From contig JABWDB010000002.1 in NCBI GenBank assembly GCA_019614645.1, positions 23,301,501 through 23,365,500 on the forward strand: a stretch of DNA of 64,000 nt, in the 5' to 3' direction. A program made the translations under genes and the position numbers. The DNA is from Stratiolaelaps scimitus (Eukaryota; Arthropoda; Arachnida; Mesostigmata; Laelapidae). The notes beneath the pieces were generated by a model, which searched no databases, was not told the origin of the DNA, and was given only the letters and a program-made list of their open reading frames with translations. Of the stretch, positions 24,220 to 37,100 are shown piece after piece; positions within the stretch are counted from its first letter, which is position 1, and each line of letters opens with the position of its first letter.

Positions 24220-26580
24220 GTCTATCTGAAGCTGCCCGCAAAGAATCATCCTAAATGAATCATACCGATAATACAGGTGTGATGTCAGATGATCTTATGC
24301 AGACCCTCAGGTTGTGTTGTTTCACAACTAATACGAAAGGCTAGTGGCAATAAGAAGCAAGTAACATGCTATGTGCAAATTAGTACTAATCTTTGATCGA
24401 AGAATAACGAAGGGCCAATTTTGTAAATTTTCAGGAACCAGCTTACCTTCTTTCCTTCTATATCATATATACCGGGGAGAGAATGATATATAGATTCGCT
24501 GTCCGCTTCATTTGGACACGTCTAAAGATCATTTCGCATTCACGGTGATGACCATACTAGGAAGCGTTGACGTCCAAAGATGCTGGTCTTTACGTTCTTA
24601 TATCAGTTAATCGCAGTGTTGTCTTCCATGTTTTTAGTGCCTCTTTTTTGTATTCGTTACTGTGTGACTTCCATCTAGTCTCTCAACGACATTTTTCGGC
24701 ACTAATTATCTACAATATGGCATTAATTCGTGAAATGTCGAGAGGTAGAGTCTTTCTAGGCGTTTCATGATGCAACTATTAGAAACAACCCAGGTCCCCT
24801 GTTGCAAACACTATCATGCAACAATGCCGGATATAGTGAATTTTCATGCTCGACACCTACTTATTTAATATGAATACCCTGAATGGTTAGCATAGGGCCA
24901 ACGGCTGCCGACAACTTATCCATCCAGTTTTCATCCATTTATAACTTTTCACAAGGAAATTGTGCAGGCAACTTCTTTGTGAATTTAATTGGTCTGTCGA
25001 TTCGAGTTAGCTCCACATCTAAAAGGGTACATATATAAGTAAATATTAAAACGTGTTCTTGCTCAACTCGAGAATGTTTAAGAGAAAGACGATGTCGGAG
25101 TACCTAGAAGCGCCATTCTAAATTACGTCGTTATCTTGCCATAAAACTTAAACACGATACGAACGTAACCAGCTGAAACGCTCCTGTTCATACCAGTGGG
25201 TTCTCTACCATAATCCCAGATTTGCTTGTGATCAGAGGACACAAGTTCCTCACGTCACTAATTAACTGCATCCAGGTTTTTATATCGGAAGAACCGTCTG
25301 TCAAGTTTCCATGACAAGTTGCCGCTGCAAACGTCGATGTAATTATCTTCGCCTCAGCCCACACCCCATGCATATCCTTGTGTTAGTATATATTATAAAT
25401 GAGCTCTATATTGTCTGTCAGTTAGCTCCCATGTGTACCTATCAGACATTCTCAACGAAGCTACAACACACTAGCCTTTACACAGACACCGTTTGCAGAC
25501 TTACTGAATTATCTGATCACTAGACACATCTATTGCTCGACGACCATGTTTAAGCACCTCACGCACGGCATATCACACCAGGCGGCGCAGGTGCTCTCTG
25601 TCACTATCTTCTCGACCTCTAAACCATCCTCTCCCTCTAACACTTTTTCCACCTCGCTAGCGCCCTCCAGTGACTCTCAGCCGTACTACGCCGCCTTGAT
25701 GCCTCTCGCCCTCCGCGCTAATAAAAACCGTGGCCGAGTTATCTTTCGTTCATTGTCGATAAGGGCAATGTATCCGAACGCACTCCTGCTCATGTATGTG
25801 CATTTTTTTTCTTCATATTATACTTTTCTCTATCATTTCAATCTGTGATCATCAGTTGTTCGTCTTCTTCGTCGTTATCTTTATCGCACTCAGCTGGCTC
25901 ACGCTCACGCAGTCGTCTTTGATGGGCGGCAGTCGCGAGGGTTCGTTGTTGCTCTAGCCCCCTTTGTTGCTGTTGGCCGCCCGTTGTTGCCATCGACGCC
26001 ACCGTCGCCCGGATGAAGGAACATAATTTTCTCGTATAGTGTAGCGTGCGGTTGTTCTTGAGAGCGCTAATTGAGCAAAAGGAACGTTTAGATAGAAGAT
26101 TGGCCGACGGCTAGCCAGTAACCAATGTCTCGTCTTCGTAAACTCACACGCACTTGTACAAAACGTACGCGACGAACAGAAACTCAGAAAATAGCTGTGG
26201 CCATGGCGGCGGCGGTAAACCTAGAGGGAAGCCTCTGACGAAAAATCAATAAACATCACGTTTTACTGCTGCGGCTGGCCAGAGGTTGGACATTGGCTCT
26301 TCAAAGAAATAAAGGGAGCTAAGGGCAAGGAACAAGAAGGAAGACGCGATAATGGTGAATCTTTATTTCTTTTTTTTCACCACACGGGACGAGAAACTCA
26401 ATTGGCGATGGCCGGGGCTAAGGTGAAAGAGCTTTAGTAGAAGATGAAGCTGTTGCTACTAATAAGATTGTTTTATAGGACCGCCCCGCTCGGACTATCA
26501 CTAGTGAATTGAGGGGCAGAATTAATGTTGCAATTAAGCATTAAGAACGACAGGGACGAGTTATACTAATATGAGGCTAC
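24220..26580. other. Gene-poor stretch with a weak GC-rich block
   Basis: The section 25550-26300 is somewhat richer in G and C, with CGTTGTTGC and GGCGGCGGC runs. Its 100-codon plus-strand frame (25546-25848) has no recognisable content. No exon is supported. Confidence 0.45.
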
Positions 26581-26588
26581 ATAAAAAA

Positions 26589-26593
<5 letters not shown>

Positions 26594-26619
<26 letters not shown>
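26594..26619. repeat. (TA)n microsatellite, 26 bp
   Basis: Uninterrupted TA repeat. Confidence 0.96.
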
Positions 26620-27123
26620 GTCGTTTGGCGGATCATTACGCACATAACACATCATTTTTTGTGGGAACTTATGCGATGTGTTATAGGATGTTATATTGAA
26701 TTTCAACAAGGCATAGACAATATCTTGGCAATGTTCTATTCGACGAGATGTTCAGTATGGTTTTGGGGTCACAGACACTTTGAATTATTCCTCATGAATT
26801 GAATATACATTGTACTTTCTATAATGGTATGCAGCTGGTGCTAGGTTTTATCGAAAGACAATCAAACGCAATGCTTATCCAGAAATTACACCGAGTTCAT
26901 CATTTGTCATTTCCAAGGGTCTGATATTATTATTGAGGACGACGTCGATGCTTTCTAGAATAGATTTAAACGCAAATATCACGCATGCAAGCGTGGCTAC
27001 ATATAAATCTTTACACAATGTCGACTGCATGCCTGCTTTTAACTCTTTTCACAGTGTTGTGTTATAAATTACTCGCATAATATATCATAGAATCACCTGC
27101 CTGACTACGTAGTTTGTGGAAAA

Positions 27124-27539
27124 TCACGGAAATCTTATTACTGCATGGCATCCGTCCAGCCTATTCATCGACATCAACAGACCCCAAGGAGAGATCATCC
27201 ATAACATAAAACATATCGACATCAATATAAATACTATTGCCAACCATATACGGGGCCAAGCGACTAGGTCCAGCCCGATTGACCAATTGACCCGGCTATT
27301 GTTTACGTCACTGACGCAGACAGACATTAAATTCTTAAATATGCCCATACTGGCACGTCTTTAAGACATCGTACTTACCGTATGGCTGTCATCCAGCGTA
27401 TGTATCTTATTGAGTCGACTTTTGACTCGATGGCTGTCGATGAAATGGATACGAAATGGATACACGTTTGGCTTTCATTTTTGATAACAGTGAAAACTGC
27501 TGAAGTACAAAAACCAGTATAATCAATAGAAGGCGCCAT
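27124..27539 (-). CDS. Competing candidate two-exon membrane protein (115 residues)
   Basis: A minus-strand ATG at 27539 (AAAATGGCG) opens 53 codons (MAPSIDYTGFCTSAVFTVIK at the start) and leaves two bases of a codon at CATACG|GTAAGTACG, an excellent donor at 27373-27378. An acceptor GTCTGCGTCAG at 27311-27321 gives a 68-base intron, and the second exon (27124-27310) continues in the right phase to a TGA. It includes one hydrophobic segment (WLAIVFILMSICFMLWMI). Against it: codons are A/T-ended, there is no family match, and no AATAAA follows closely. Its start lies only nine bases from the plus-strand ATG at 27549. Confidence 0.22.
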
Positions 27540-27548
27540 TTTCGAACA

Positions 27549-27718
27549 ATGGCTGCACCTTTAGCAGTGACAACGATGATACTGATTCGAGAGGCTCTCT
27601 TCCGTATCGGCTCCCTCATTGCTCCGGTAGTGTTCAACAGGTACCACCATTCTTACCGGTGTCGTGTGACCCGGTATGATTCGAAATCATCTGAGATCCG
27701 ACAGCTGAGCTGGTCGAA

Positions 27719-27749
<31 letters not shown>

Positions 27750-28116
27750 CGAACAACAAGTCGACGATAAAGAAGATGTCATCACGGACATTATATCTTA
27801 GCAGCGTGACGGTCAACCGCCACAAGCGACACTAAACTGACTTCTCGACAGACCGAGAGGCAACCGGACGAACAGAAGGACACCCGTGGACACTGGGAAG
27901 CGGTGCACGAGACGACGCAACACTGCTGGTTTGTTTCACCATGCCAATGCTCGGACCCAGAAACAGCCAAAATCACTATGGGGAGAAATTGACAGCCCGG
28001 TCGAGACTATGGCGGCGGCGACGACAACGGCGGTGGCTACTATTAGACCCATCAAAACGAAAATCTTCGTTCTCCGTATCGTGTTCTTTCTTTCGCCAAC
28101 CTGCGCCGAACTCTAA
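27549..28116 (+). CDS. Candidate two-exon small gene (118 residues)
   Basis: An ATG in a good context (AACAATGGCT) at 27549 opens MAAPLAVTTMILIREALFRI and reaches CAACAG|GTACCA at 27640/27641. A possible acceptor TTCTCGACAG at 27842-27851, with a CTAAACTGAC branch-like site upstream, continues in matching phase to a stop at 28116. The second exon is basic (TGKRCTRRRNTAG), then Ala/Thr-rich, and ends in a hydrophobic stretch. Codons of exon 1 are moderately G/C-ended. The 211-base intron contains a (GA)n array. There is no family match, and the minus strand of the same DNA offers a competing candidate. Confidence 0.22.
27719..27749. repeat. (GA)n microsatellite
   Basis: GA repeat with one C interruption near 27741. 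Confidence 0.95.
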
Positions 28117-28199
28117 ATCCGCGCATCGAAGTGACACGGCGAACGTTTCAACTCACAACGCACGCTGGGGGCCGAGCTGACGAGGTGAATGTCGGACCC

Positions 28200-29246
28200 A
28201 AATGGAGCTGTTTTGTGGCTCACAATGTAGCCCATTCATACATGGAGCTCGAATGGATAATAAAGAATAGTAGCCGTTACTGATTCACCGTTCGATGCGG
28301 CTCTCCGATTGATGATGAAGATTAGCTGATAGGCGATCGTGTAGACGCGTGATCAGCCAGAGAGCGACTTCACTATTGGCCCGGTAATACACGTGACGAA
28401 CTCATTTTTGGCGAACCATTTCAGTTCGTTCCTTGGGTACATCTGCGCACGAGTGGATGTTCTAGTACATACTCGAGACAACGATAGAGAGCTAAAAACG
28501 TTGGTTTGTAAACTAAGTAATATCGTCATCCTGAAAACGAACGAGGTTCAGTTCACGCAAACAAATGGCTTTAATAACCGAGGATAAAACTTAATCTCGA
28601 GAAAGGGCCTACCCAATGGAACCGAGTTCGGTTAGGATGAATGAATGGGTCCATATTTAGTTCCACTTATGTACTATTTGTTATTGCTTCTGCATCTATC
28701 TGTGATCAATCTATAAGATTTATGGTGAATTTTGACATTATTAATTATGAATTTCTGCATAACATATATATATATATATTATGAACGACATTCCGTATGT
28801 CTCTGTTCCACTGATATGATTTCGAAATATTTTTATGCACAAGATGTGTAAATTGTGAGTGTGTACTAAAGACAATATCAACTCATGAGAGCAATTATTC
28901 GTCATAAGCTGCTTTCGTCATTGGTTCAAACAATACTGCTGCTGCCGCCCCGGGTGTGCCTTCGTCACGAAAAGGGAAAACCATTTTCACAATTTTCATG
29001 GGTGACTCATTTGATCTTACGTCACATATCGAAAAGTTGAAATATATAGAAACGATACAGTATTTCGTGATTGGCCGTCACTCTCTGGAAAGTCGTATAA
29101 AATGATTGGTGTTAAACAAGATGTTGACAAAAAATATTGCTTAATATTCTGGCGTGATTTTTGGCAAAGTGGACTGTGTGATGTGTTTTTTGATGGTGTG
29201 AAATAGCCCTTCAATTCAATTACAACAAATCTATGTGTCACTTCAC

Positions 29247-29278
<32 letters not shown>

Positions 29279-29630
29279 CCCGTCTGTATAGAGCTTGGTA
29301 GAATAAAAATATACCCATAGATCAGACAACTCGACAGATGGTCTAACCACAACAACATTTGCATAACATTGAGCATTTCGTGAAAAGAGGCGGTCTCCTT
29401 CGTTAAAATAGTGACCCGGCAAATTCGCGTAGCTAAGAATGAAGGTGTAGCGGTCAAACGCGCAATTATCTGATGAAGTTCAAGGCCGACGCTGGTTGAT
29501 GGTTCTTATGGAATAATGGGTGTGCTTCGGCAAGTATATCTAATTGATCACACGTAGGTACTTAGACTCGTAGAAGAAATCATTAACGAATCTAGCGACC
29601 ATGGTCGTGCAGACTTTTCTGATTTTTCCT
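28200..29630. other. Non-coding stretch with TA arrays
   Basis: (TA)n arrays lie at 28764-28779 and 29250-29277. The long minus-strand frame 29017-29457 passes through the second array and is an artefact. No gene is seen. Confidence 0.5.
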
Positions 29631-29640
29631 GCGGTAACGC

Positions 29641-30524
29641 ATGCTATTCCCGTTGCGACAGGGGGTATCATTGGTTGGTGAAGAAAAATCGGGGAACTGC
29701 AGACGGATACGCCAAATAACAATGAGTTCATTTAAGCAATTGAATCAATATATTTTCCTTAGGACAGTCCTCCTTTGCTTAGGGAATGTTGTACCTGGCG
29801 ACGCTAATCATCCAAGCATCGCGATGGCAACATTGAAAAGAAGTGTCTCGCCACCCGATCGCCATTCGTCGCTTCGTAATTTTGTACCGGTGTCGCTGAA
29901 GGGAACGACACCTTTTTCTCTTAGAGATCTAGTGCGAAAATCGAATTTACACTATCGTACTACTCAATCTTCTATTTTCTATGCATTTTACATAAATTGG
30001 TGCCGAGTGCCTTCTGACGCATTCATTGCCGTCATGGTTATGACACATTGGTTGCACTACAGTGATACAAAATCGCGCATATGCATTCTGTTAGGCCGAA
30101 ATCGTTGGCTTCAAATGAGGTACGATAGCCGATCGGAAGATCTGCTGACGTCTGTACAATTGAACTGCCCTGTCCGGGTGAGCAACCTCACGTGTTTTCG
30201 TGATTCGTTCTGACACTTTCTGCAGGTTCAACTCGATGCGGTGCAAATATCTCGCAGCTTAAGATGGCCCTTGAATAGGGGTGAGGCCCATACGTACTAT
30301 TACGTGGCAGTAAATACGGAGATGACAAATCTTCTAGAAAACAGGGGTGGCCCGTTGTCGCCTTCGGCGGCTGGAAGCCCGCCGCTTCCAGTGAATCACA
30401 TTGGGTCACTCGTGGACGCTTCTGAGAAATGCATTCAACGACGTTGGGCCACGTCCGATGCTGCTTCACAAATGCATGCGTCTCGTCCTCCTGGAGTTTA
30501 CATTGTGCTTGTCGTTGGTTGAGT
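29641..30524 (+). CDS. Long open frame pair joined by a possible 48-bp intron, doubtful
   Basis: A frame open from 29641 reaches CCCGG|GTGAGC at 30177/30178. A CTGCAG acceptor at 30220-30225 would remove 48 bases and continue in the same phase (VQLDAVQISRSLRW) to a stop at 30524, about 277 codons in all. Internal ATGs occur, for example at 29722. The sequence is not recognisable; the second part contains GSLVDASEKCIQRRW. The intron would be unusually short, codons show no bias, and the length is only slightly more than chance would allow. A minus-strand frame (30188-30541) overlaps. Confidence 0.13.
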
Positions 30525-30744
30525 CTGTCCAACAAATTCACAGGGCTCGATCATACAAAATAATACACCTAGCCGTAGCCATTCATCTTTGCCAACACGA
30601 GCCAACATGTTTTCCAATTATTATGATTGAAACTGTTAACCGTCCAATAGTGTTATGACTTTTCTGAACCAAGTTCACTTTTATCAGATTTTACCTGATG
30701 CCAATGCTATATGTATATAATTTTCATCGTGCACACACATATCC

Positions 30745-30764
30745 ATATATATATATATATATAT
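30745..30764. repeat. (TA)n microsatellite, 20 bp
   Basis: Uninterrupted AT repeat following CACACACATATCC. Confidence 0.95.
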
Positions 30765-30769
30765 CTATC

Positions 30770-33020
30770 GGTTAGATGACAATGTCGTGAGCGTTAGTCG
30801 CCGAAGACACAGATTGATATACTGCGGCTAGGGAGAGAATTCATGCTGCGATCAGACGTACGTGTGAATCAAACGAAACGAATCACCTGAAGGGTGGTTC
30901 CCCTCACTCTGGGCATTTACAACTTGGGCGCAGACCACCGACGAGACATTCGAACGCATCACCGTAACCTAGATAGATGTCTATGGATTTAATTGTGATG
31001 TGAAACATGATTGTTGGAGCCCGATTATATCTGTTAGACACTAGCAAACAGCAGCAGCAGTCGCCGCAGATGCCTTACAGTTATCCTTGGTCATTCCCTC
31101 ATAAAGACGATATAATTTATATAGCTTTAGGCTACGTTTTTAGCCAACGTTCAGATCTCGTAAATCAACGGAACGATAAGGTCCTGACTACCTTGTTGGT
31201 ACTACATCGGTAATATTGATTAAAAATAGTGTATAGATAAGCTTGGTCAATTTTGTTTGACGCATATATCAAGGTGATTGAATACGCAATCGATATCTTG
31301 TAAGAACAGAAAAATAAATTCGTAATATCCCAGCCATTTTTCCTATTTTGGTTAATATTTATGCCCCAATAATTCAAAATATAGATAATCCTTGATCTCC
31401 TGAGATACTGATGTGGAACACCCACAGAGAAATAGCCGTTCAGAAACACGGAACGCTACATGGCAACAAATGAGGCTCCATCTAATGAACAGAGATATTC
31501 AGCCGTAAGCTGATTAGTCAGCAACTTAGCACTCATTCGCGAGTGTTCTTCGTGATCTTCCTTGACGACTTTTTGCTCGTTGTTTGGTAAACTACATTGA
31601 ATACGAAGACAGTATGAGTTGTTTCACTATTAGAGTCCGACGATCAATTCTAATATCACACACAGAGATGATTAATGGTGTCACCCAGCGTTCAATACCC
31701 ATTACCTCAAGCGAATGGAGACCTTCCCCCACAGATGAAGACATCCGAAAGGAAACGCCACGTCCAGAGGCCAATGCTGGCTACGATACACTAAAAACGA
31801 GAATAACTCCCCAATTCGCTTTTAGGACCCAGGCGAAATCGGCCTATGGCGACCAGCGAGAACGGGCCGTAATCTGCCATGATCATACGTTGATAACTCG
31901 TGGCGGTCGCGGGGGATGCGATTGTGATGAGGGCATGAAGAAAAGTAACAACTGAAGGGTCGTAATTGTTCTGTACTGCATTGAATCTGAATTGAATCAC
32001 CACGAAGTCGGCTTGCGAAGATGCTCACGCAACGTTGGGTGATGATGATCCCTGAACGCTCATTGTGGACTCGGCTGAGTGGGAAGACAGAATCCGGTCA
32101 TAATCGACAGAATCTGGGACCCCTCACATCAGTCGTGCCGTCTTGCTCGATGTGATTATTATGTAGATCAAGAGACAGGGCTGAAGTGACGCGTGGCCAA
32201 TAGAAGAACAATACTCCCGAGAAACGTAAACTTACACGTTCGGCTATGGACGAAACAGATGAGGACAGATGCTAACGGGCATATTTGTGATTATTACGTG
32301 ATGACGTTGTTTTACTTCAATGGCTCAAAGCGCAAATGAATAGAAGGGTTTAGAGTCAATTTGTTGACTCGAATTGCACCGCAGCCCGCTGTTCTTTTTT
32401 TAGATTACCCAATTTGTGAATACTATCATTATGGAGTGTGTGTGTTTTTTTTTCATCCGCCTATCAAATTGCTTAAATGATATAGTACCCTGCGAGGCGG
32501 GGTAGACAAATCAACAAGTAACAACTGCTTTTATGTAAAGTAGCTGAAGTGAACGAGGTCGTCATTTTGGCGTGTCTTCGGAAACATCCGTAAAATTTGA
32601 TGCGGTCCAGCTATCATAGCAAATAATTTATTGTAATGTCTATTATAGACATTAACCATAGATGCCAAATAGATGTAAGATTAATATTTATTGTATTGAC
32701 CACTGCCACAGAGAATATTCTGTAGGTATTTAATGCACGTCGAATACTTCAGGCAACAGAGGTCTTCTGTTATAGCGGAAGGCGCCATAATGAACGATGC
32801 ATTCTGTGCGCATTAAACAGTTCGGAAGTGCCGACTATCACGTTGAGTACTTCAAATAAATGAAGTAATTAGTCGGTACGATGAGAGCAGAAGCTATAAT
32901 TAAAATTATTACACGTAATTATTCAAACAGTTGCGAATGTGGCTGGCTATCACAATGGCCTGCCGAAGACACAATACTCGAAGCTGGCCATAACACACTG
33001 AGTAAATGAAATTGCTGCAA
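30770..33020. other. Gene-poor stretch
   Basis: Two unassigned plus-strand frames occur: 31007-31213 (contains SKQQQQSPQMPYSYPWS) and 31584-31955 (ATG at 31614, hydrophilic). Neither has splice context or a match. Nothing else is seen. Confidence 0.42.
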
Positions 33021-33044
33021 ATCATATATATATATATATATATT

Positions 33045-33108
33045 CGAACTCGAAAATTCCCTAATGTAACTGGGTGATTACAGTTAGATTAGAAAATTTT
33101 CGAGTTCG
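33045..33108. repeat. 28-bp-arm hairpin with 8-base loop beside a (TA)n tract
   Basis: Arms 33045-33072 and 33081-33108 are complementary at 25 of 28 positions, including a perfect 14-base end (CGAACTCGAAAATT). The loop is GGTGATTA. A (TA)n array (33024-33043) touches its left side. Size and shape would suit a small-RNA precursor or the remnant of a fold-back element. There is no clear target-site duplication. Confidence 0.93.
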
Positions 33109-33469
33109 TCAATCAACTTCAGGCCTGACCGAAAATTATGGTAAATGAAAAGTTGTGCTGGCAGTTCTCAAGTGTCGTATATTGCTATAATAGTACATTC
33201 ACACAGAGCATCTATATTTTGTTTCCATTGACAACATTCAAGCTACTGTACCCCTCTGTTCGCAATCATATCGACACACCCGATCACACATAATACTTGT
33301 GTAACGCATAGATTCAGTAACCCTGTAGCTCCATTTGCATCAAACCCCCGCACCAATATACATATGAATAAGCAACAAATCGCACGATATCATCTCACCG
33401 TCACATAGTCAATGCATATGTTTCATCTCTCAATATCTCACCCTCCCAATTTCGGGTGGGATCGCCATC

Positions 33470-34110
33470 TCACAGTCCCAATGTTCTAGCACTGTCCAAC
33501 TCAGTTCCCTTTCGTCGGCTTTTCGTAGCTCGTTCGCCGTGTGACACAGTGCGGTCAATACTGCAGCGACGGTCGAATTGACAACAAAATCGAAACGATA
33601 GATGGATGGATTGGCCCATATACCACTGGGTAGAAAGGCAAACGTCCATTGAGGAACAGACAGACCCTCGTCGTCACCGTCGTCACCGCCACCATTACCA
33701 CCGGGTTGGATGGCTCAGTCGACGGGACAACGGGTGTATCGACGACCGTGGTTTGTATTTCGATGAGGAGGGATCACAATATTCGTTTGTGCTTCTTGAG
33801 AACCAAACATCAAAACCCACAAACACCCAAGCACGACGACAACAACAGCTGAACGCGTTGAATGATTGTGATTGTCTGGCGACAAACGCACAGAAGGACA
33901 GATCGTGCACAGTGGGCGTGCTTACATACGCCGGCGGAGGAATAAGCAAGATGTGCGAGAATTTGAATCACTTCTCGGCAGTACAAGATGAACGGAACTG
34001 CTGAAACGTTGAGCAGCATTGTGGGAATACGTCGCCGCGGACAGCTCGGACCGAGGCGGCGTGCAACTCGCCTGCCTGCCTGTGTCGCCGCCTGACTATG
34101 GAGAACAAGA
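33470..34110. other. GC-rich block with an unassigned 132-codon ORF
   Basis: A plus-strand ORF from an ATG at 33606 to a stop at 34004 begins MDWPIYHWVERQTS and is His/Arg-rich early and Gln/Asn-rich later. Overlapping frames on both strands are also open. Immediately downstream an ATG at 34098 starts a short Lys-rich frame (MENKKKKKKKTT). No family or splice site supports either. The block resembles other GC-rich islands here. Confidence 0.2.
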
Positions 34111-34119
34111 AGAAAAAGA

Positions 34120-37100
34120 AGAAGAAGACAACTCTGTATGAGAGTCGTGCTTGCGCTGTCGTGTACGCTAAGATACTCGTCTCTATATGTAGTTCGCTGA
34201 TGCGTTCGTTGTCACTCAGTTGACTTAGATGATGAGATGAATATAGCTGTCTCATTTCATTTTTGGATGGCTTTGTTATGGTCTGTTTTGTTTTTGTCTC
34301 AATCCAATGCAAGTATAGCGCCAACGCAACTAATGGCGAACAACACATCAGTGCATATGCATGTATATATATATATATATATGTGTGTATGTGGTCTCCG
34401 TGAGATACTGTGTGGACAGATACGAGCATGTTGATGATCAATTTCTGTGTACGAGCCGCCCTCATAGTCTTCCTTACATATTAGGATGAATCCAAGAGAG
34501 ATGACATCTCATCATAATGCATATCCTGTCCAACACAATACGATGAGATGTTCGCTGAGTTTTAAGAGAAAGAGCCCGTAGCGAGTTGCTTGCAAAGATA
34601 CAGAGCTTCATTGTTTTAATACTATATCACATGAAGGTATATCTTATCTTTCTTTTTATTCACACGAGTTGTGTAATATTATAATATACCTATTTTACAT
34701 GAAGGTATATTGTACGGCGTAAGGCAAGTGATAAATACATTTTCAATCAAATCTAAGTTGAAGATAAAAATCGCTTAGTGCACTTCAGCACAGCAGAAAA
34801 CGTCCACTGCCTAGGTGACCTAGGTCATTCGCAAGACTGGCGCTCTGCTTTGACCGCCTTGGTCAACTGTGAAGTCATGATGCTGCTCCTTGCTGATCCT
34901 TGATAACCCTAAAGAAACGGGATAGTGTATTCTAGAAATCTAGAAGAAATTATAGAGCATAATCACAGATCGCAGGCGCACGAAATAGATATTTGCTATT
35001 ATTAATATTATTTATGTATGCGTGCCATGTCAGCTCAGACTATTCAAAATTGGCTTAACTACACTCGCTGTTCATATGAAGTGTCGAGAGTGTAGTGGGT
35101 GAGATCTAAGTGTTATGCTGTCTCGATCAGCGGTAAGTATTATCTATCGCAATTTTAACATGTATCGTAGTCTTAACGATACTTATGTTCGAGTTTCGTA
35201 ATAACTTTCAAGGAGAGACTAAACTGTTCTCAGAATAGCTTAAGCTTTCCATCCATCCGACTTCCACGGTGAGGAATACAGTCGGTGTGATGTAGGTGTT
35301 TGATAATGTGATGTAGGTGTTGCCTAGCGAACGTCGTAGTCGGCAATCTACGAACTGCCATTTTTCCGATATCAAGCTTACAACGAGCATTGATTGTGAA
35401 TAACACCTCCACATAAACAGCAACAACAGAAGAATCAAATGCAAAGCGTAAGAAGTATTCGATGCAAAAAGCTGTCCATATTTTCCTATTTAGAGGCTGA
35501 GTATATTTCTATTAGAATTGATAGGCATAGCTAAACGAGAGATTCGTTCACGTTGGGGAGTTCCTACACGTTGTTCGCTATATGGCGGGCGTGGTTCCTT
35601 ATATCGCTGCAGCCGTCACTGGTAGAAGCGCTAAGCCAACCGCTCGCAAGCTCAACTGGGAATTCAAATACACGGTCACAACGAAAGATGCACGAAGATC
35701 CATGCTCGTCATTATCGAGCAGGCAGAGCTAAAAGAGAAGCCGAAGGACATTTCGACACAGCGACGATATTAAATGATCATTAATCACAAACAGGGCTCA
35801 TTTAATCCATATAATTCGCTTTTAGATTAATTCTAAATTGGTGGCATTTGCGCGGATTGGCACTACGATTACGCGCGCCCGGTTATGATGATGGAAAGCG
35901 AGACACACCGTTCGTGTATAATTTTTCAAAACAGAACATAATATATCATACATTGCACTCAATGTGTGAATCTTCCAAGGAACAAGATATTTGATTAGGC
36001 AATTTTATTGGGCATGATTTCACAATGGGAATACGTTACCGGCAAAACGATCAAAAACTACGATTTTGAGCTTTTTGCTATGTCATTGGTAACTGATACT
36101 TTGTAATCACGACCGACGTCTAAACGATAACATTAACATCCACCTGATCGCGAAACATGGGCTCCAATAGTGAATTTGATCTTATAATTGCTATATTATT
36201 GTTATTGTTATTATTATTATTATGCAATCGATAAAATCATGCCATAATATGATGAAATTTGTTTGCCACCGATACACATACTTTTTCTTTAGCACTTTTT
36301 GTTGGACTTATATCTTTCAACTATATGACTATTCCTTTGTGGATCTATGCTCGTTTTATACCCATGTCTGTCCTGCTTGGCAGAATAGTTGCTTTGACAC
36401 AAGTTATGATAGCATCCGATTGGTGCATTCTATTCTACGATATCAAAATTCAGTGCTAACCCAGCCCTCAAGTTTAATGCGTCTGACATAGCTGTTGTCA
36501 GGCGTTTCATTATTATCCGATGTGATGTTGCGCACCGCCATATCGTTCCTATGATTCCGCAGTACACGTTCGAAGTGACGTTCTGTTTTCGTGCACACGC
36601 CAATTAGCCGGCAAGCTAATATATCCGACAAGCAGCCAAAATATAGGTGCAGTCAGCGTATTCGAGCAGATTCAATACACTTCAATACACAATATATATA
36701 TATATATATAGAGACGTCGCGTTTTCCTGTCAGATCAGAGCTGACACGAGTTTGACGTGATGTGTCATACCGGCAGCGGCTAAAGTTCATAGCCGCTCAC
36801 AAGACAGCTCTCACGTAGACCGCGGTTGATCGTCGGTAATGGCGATCGTTGGGTTGAGTCTGATGTTTAGGGTGGGAACTTCAAACGCCGCCTACCGACT
36901 CGAAGCAAAAGACTTCCCACTCGGGTATTAGGCGCGCTCCTATAATCAAGCAGTATTGGAGCGCGTCTGCGTTAGCTATCTTAGTTCGTACACTGATAGA
37001 GTATCTTATTCTTAGTAGTTAACCAAACGAATCAAAAAGGGACCGGAAGCTCTTCTGTGAAATGGTACCACCGAGCAGAGCACAGATAACATAGAAAAAC

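Noticed and set aside
27791..27976. Cysteine-rich minus-strand ORF that resembles a knottin-like peptide
   Set aside because: Cysteine spacing fits no family I know, there is no signal peptide, and the plus strand offers a better frame; probably composition.
33968..34465. 165-codon minus-strand frame
   Set aside because: It includes translated TA and GAA/TTC repeats and has no recognisable domain or splice context.
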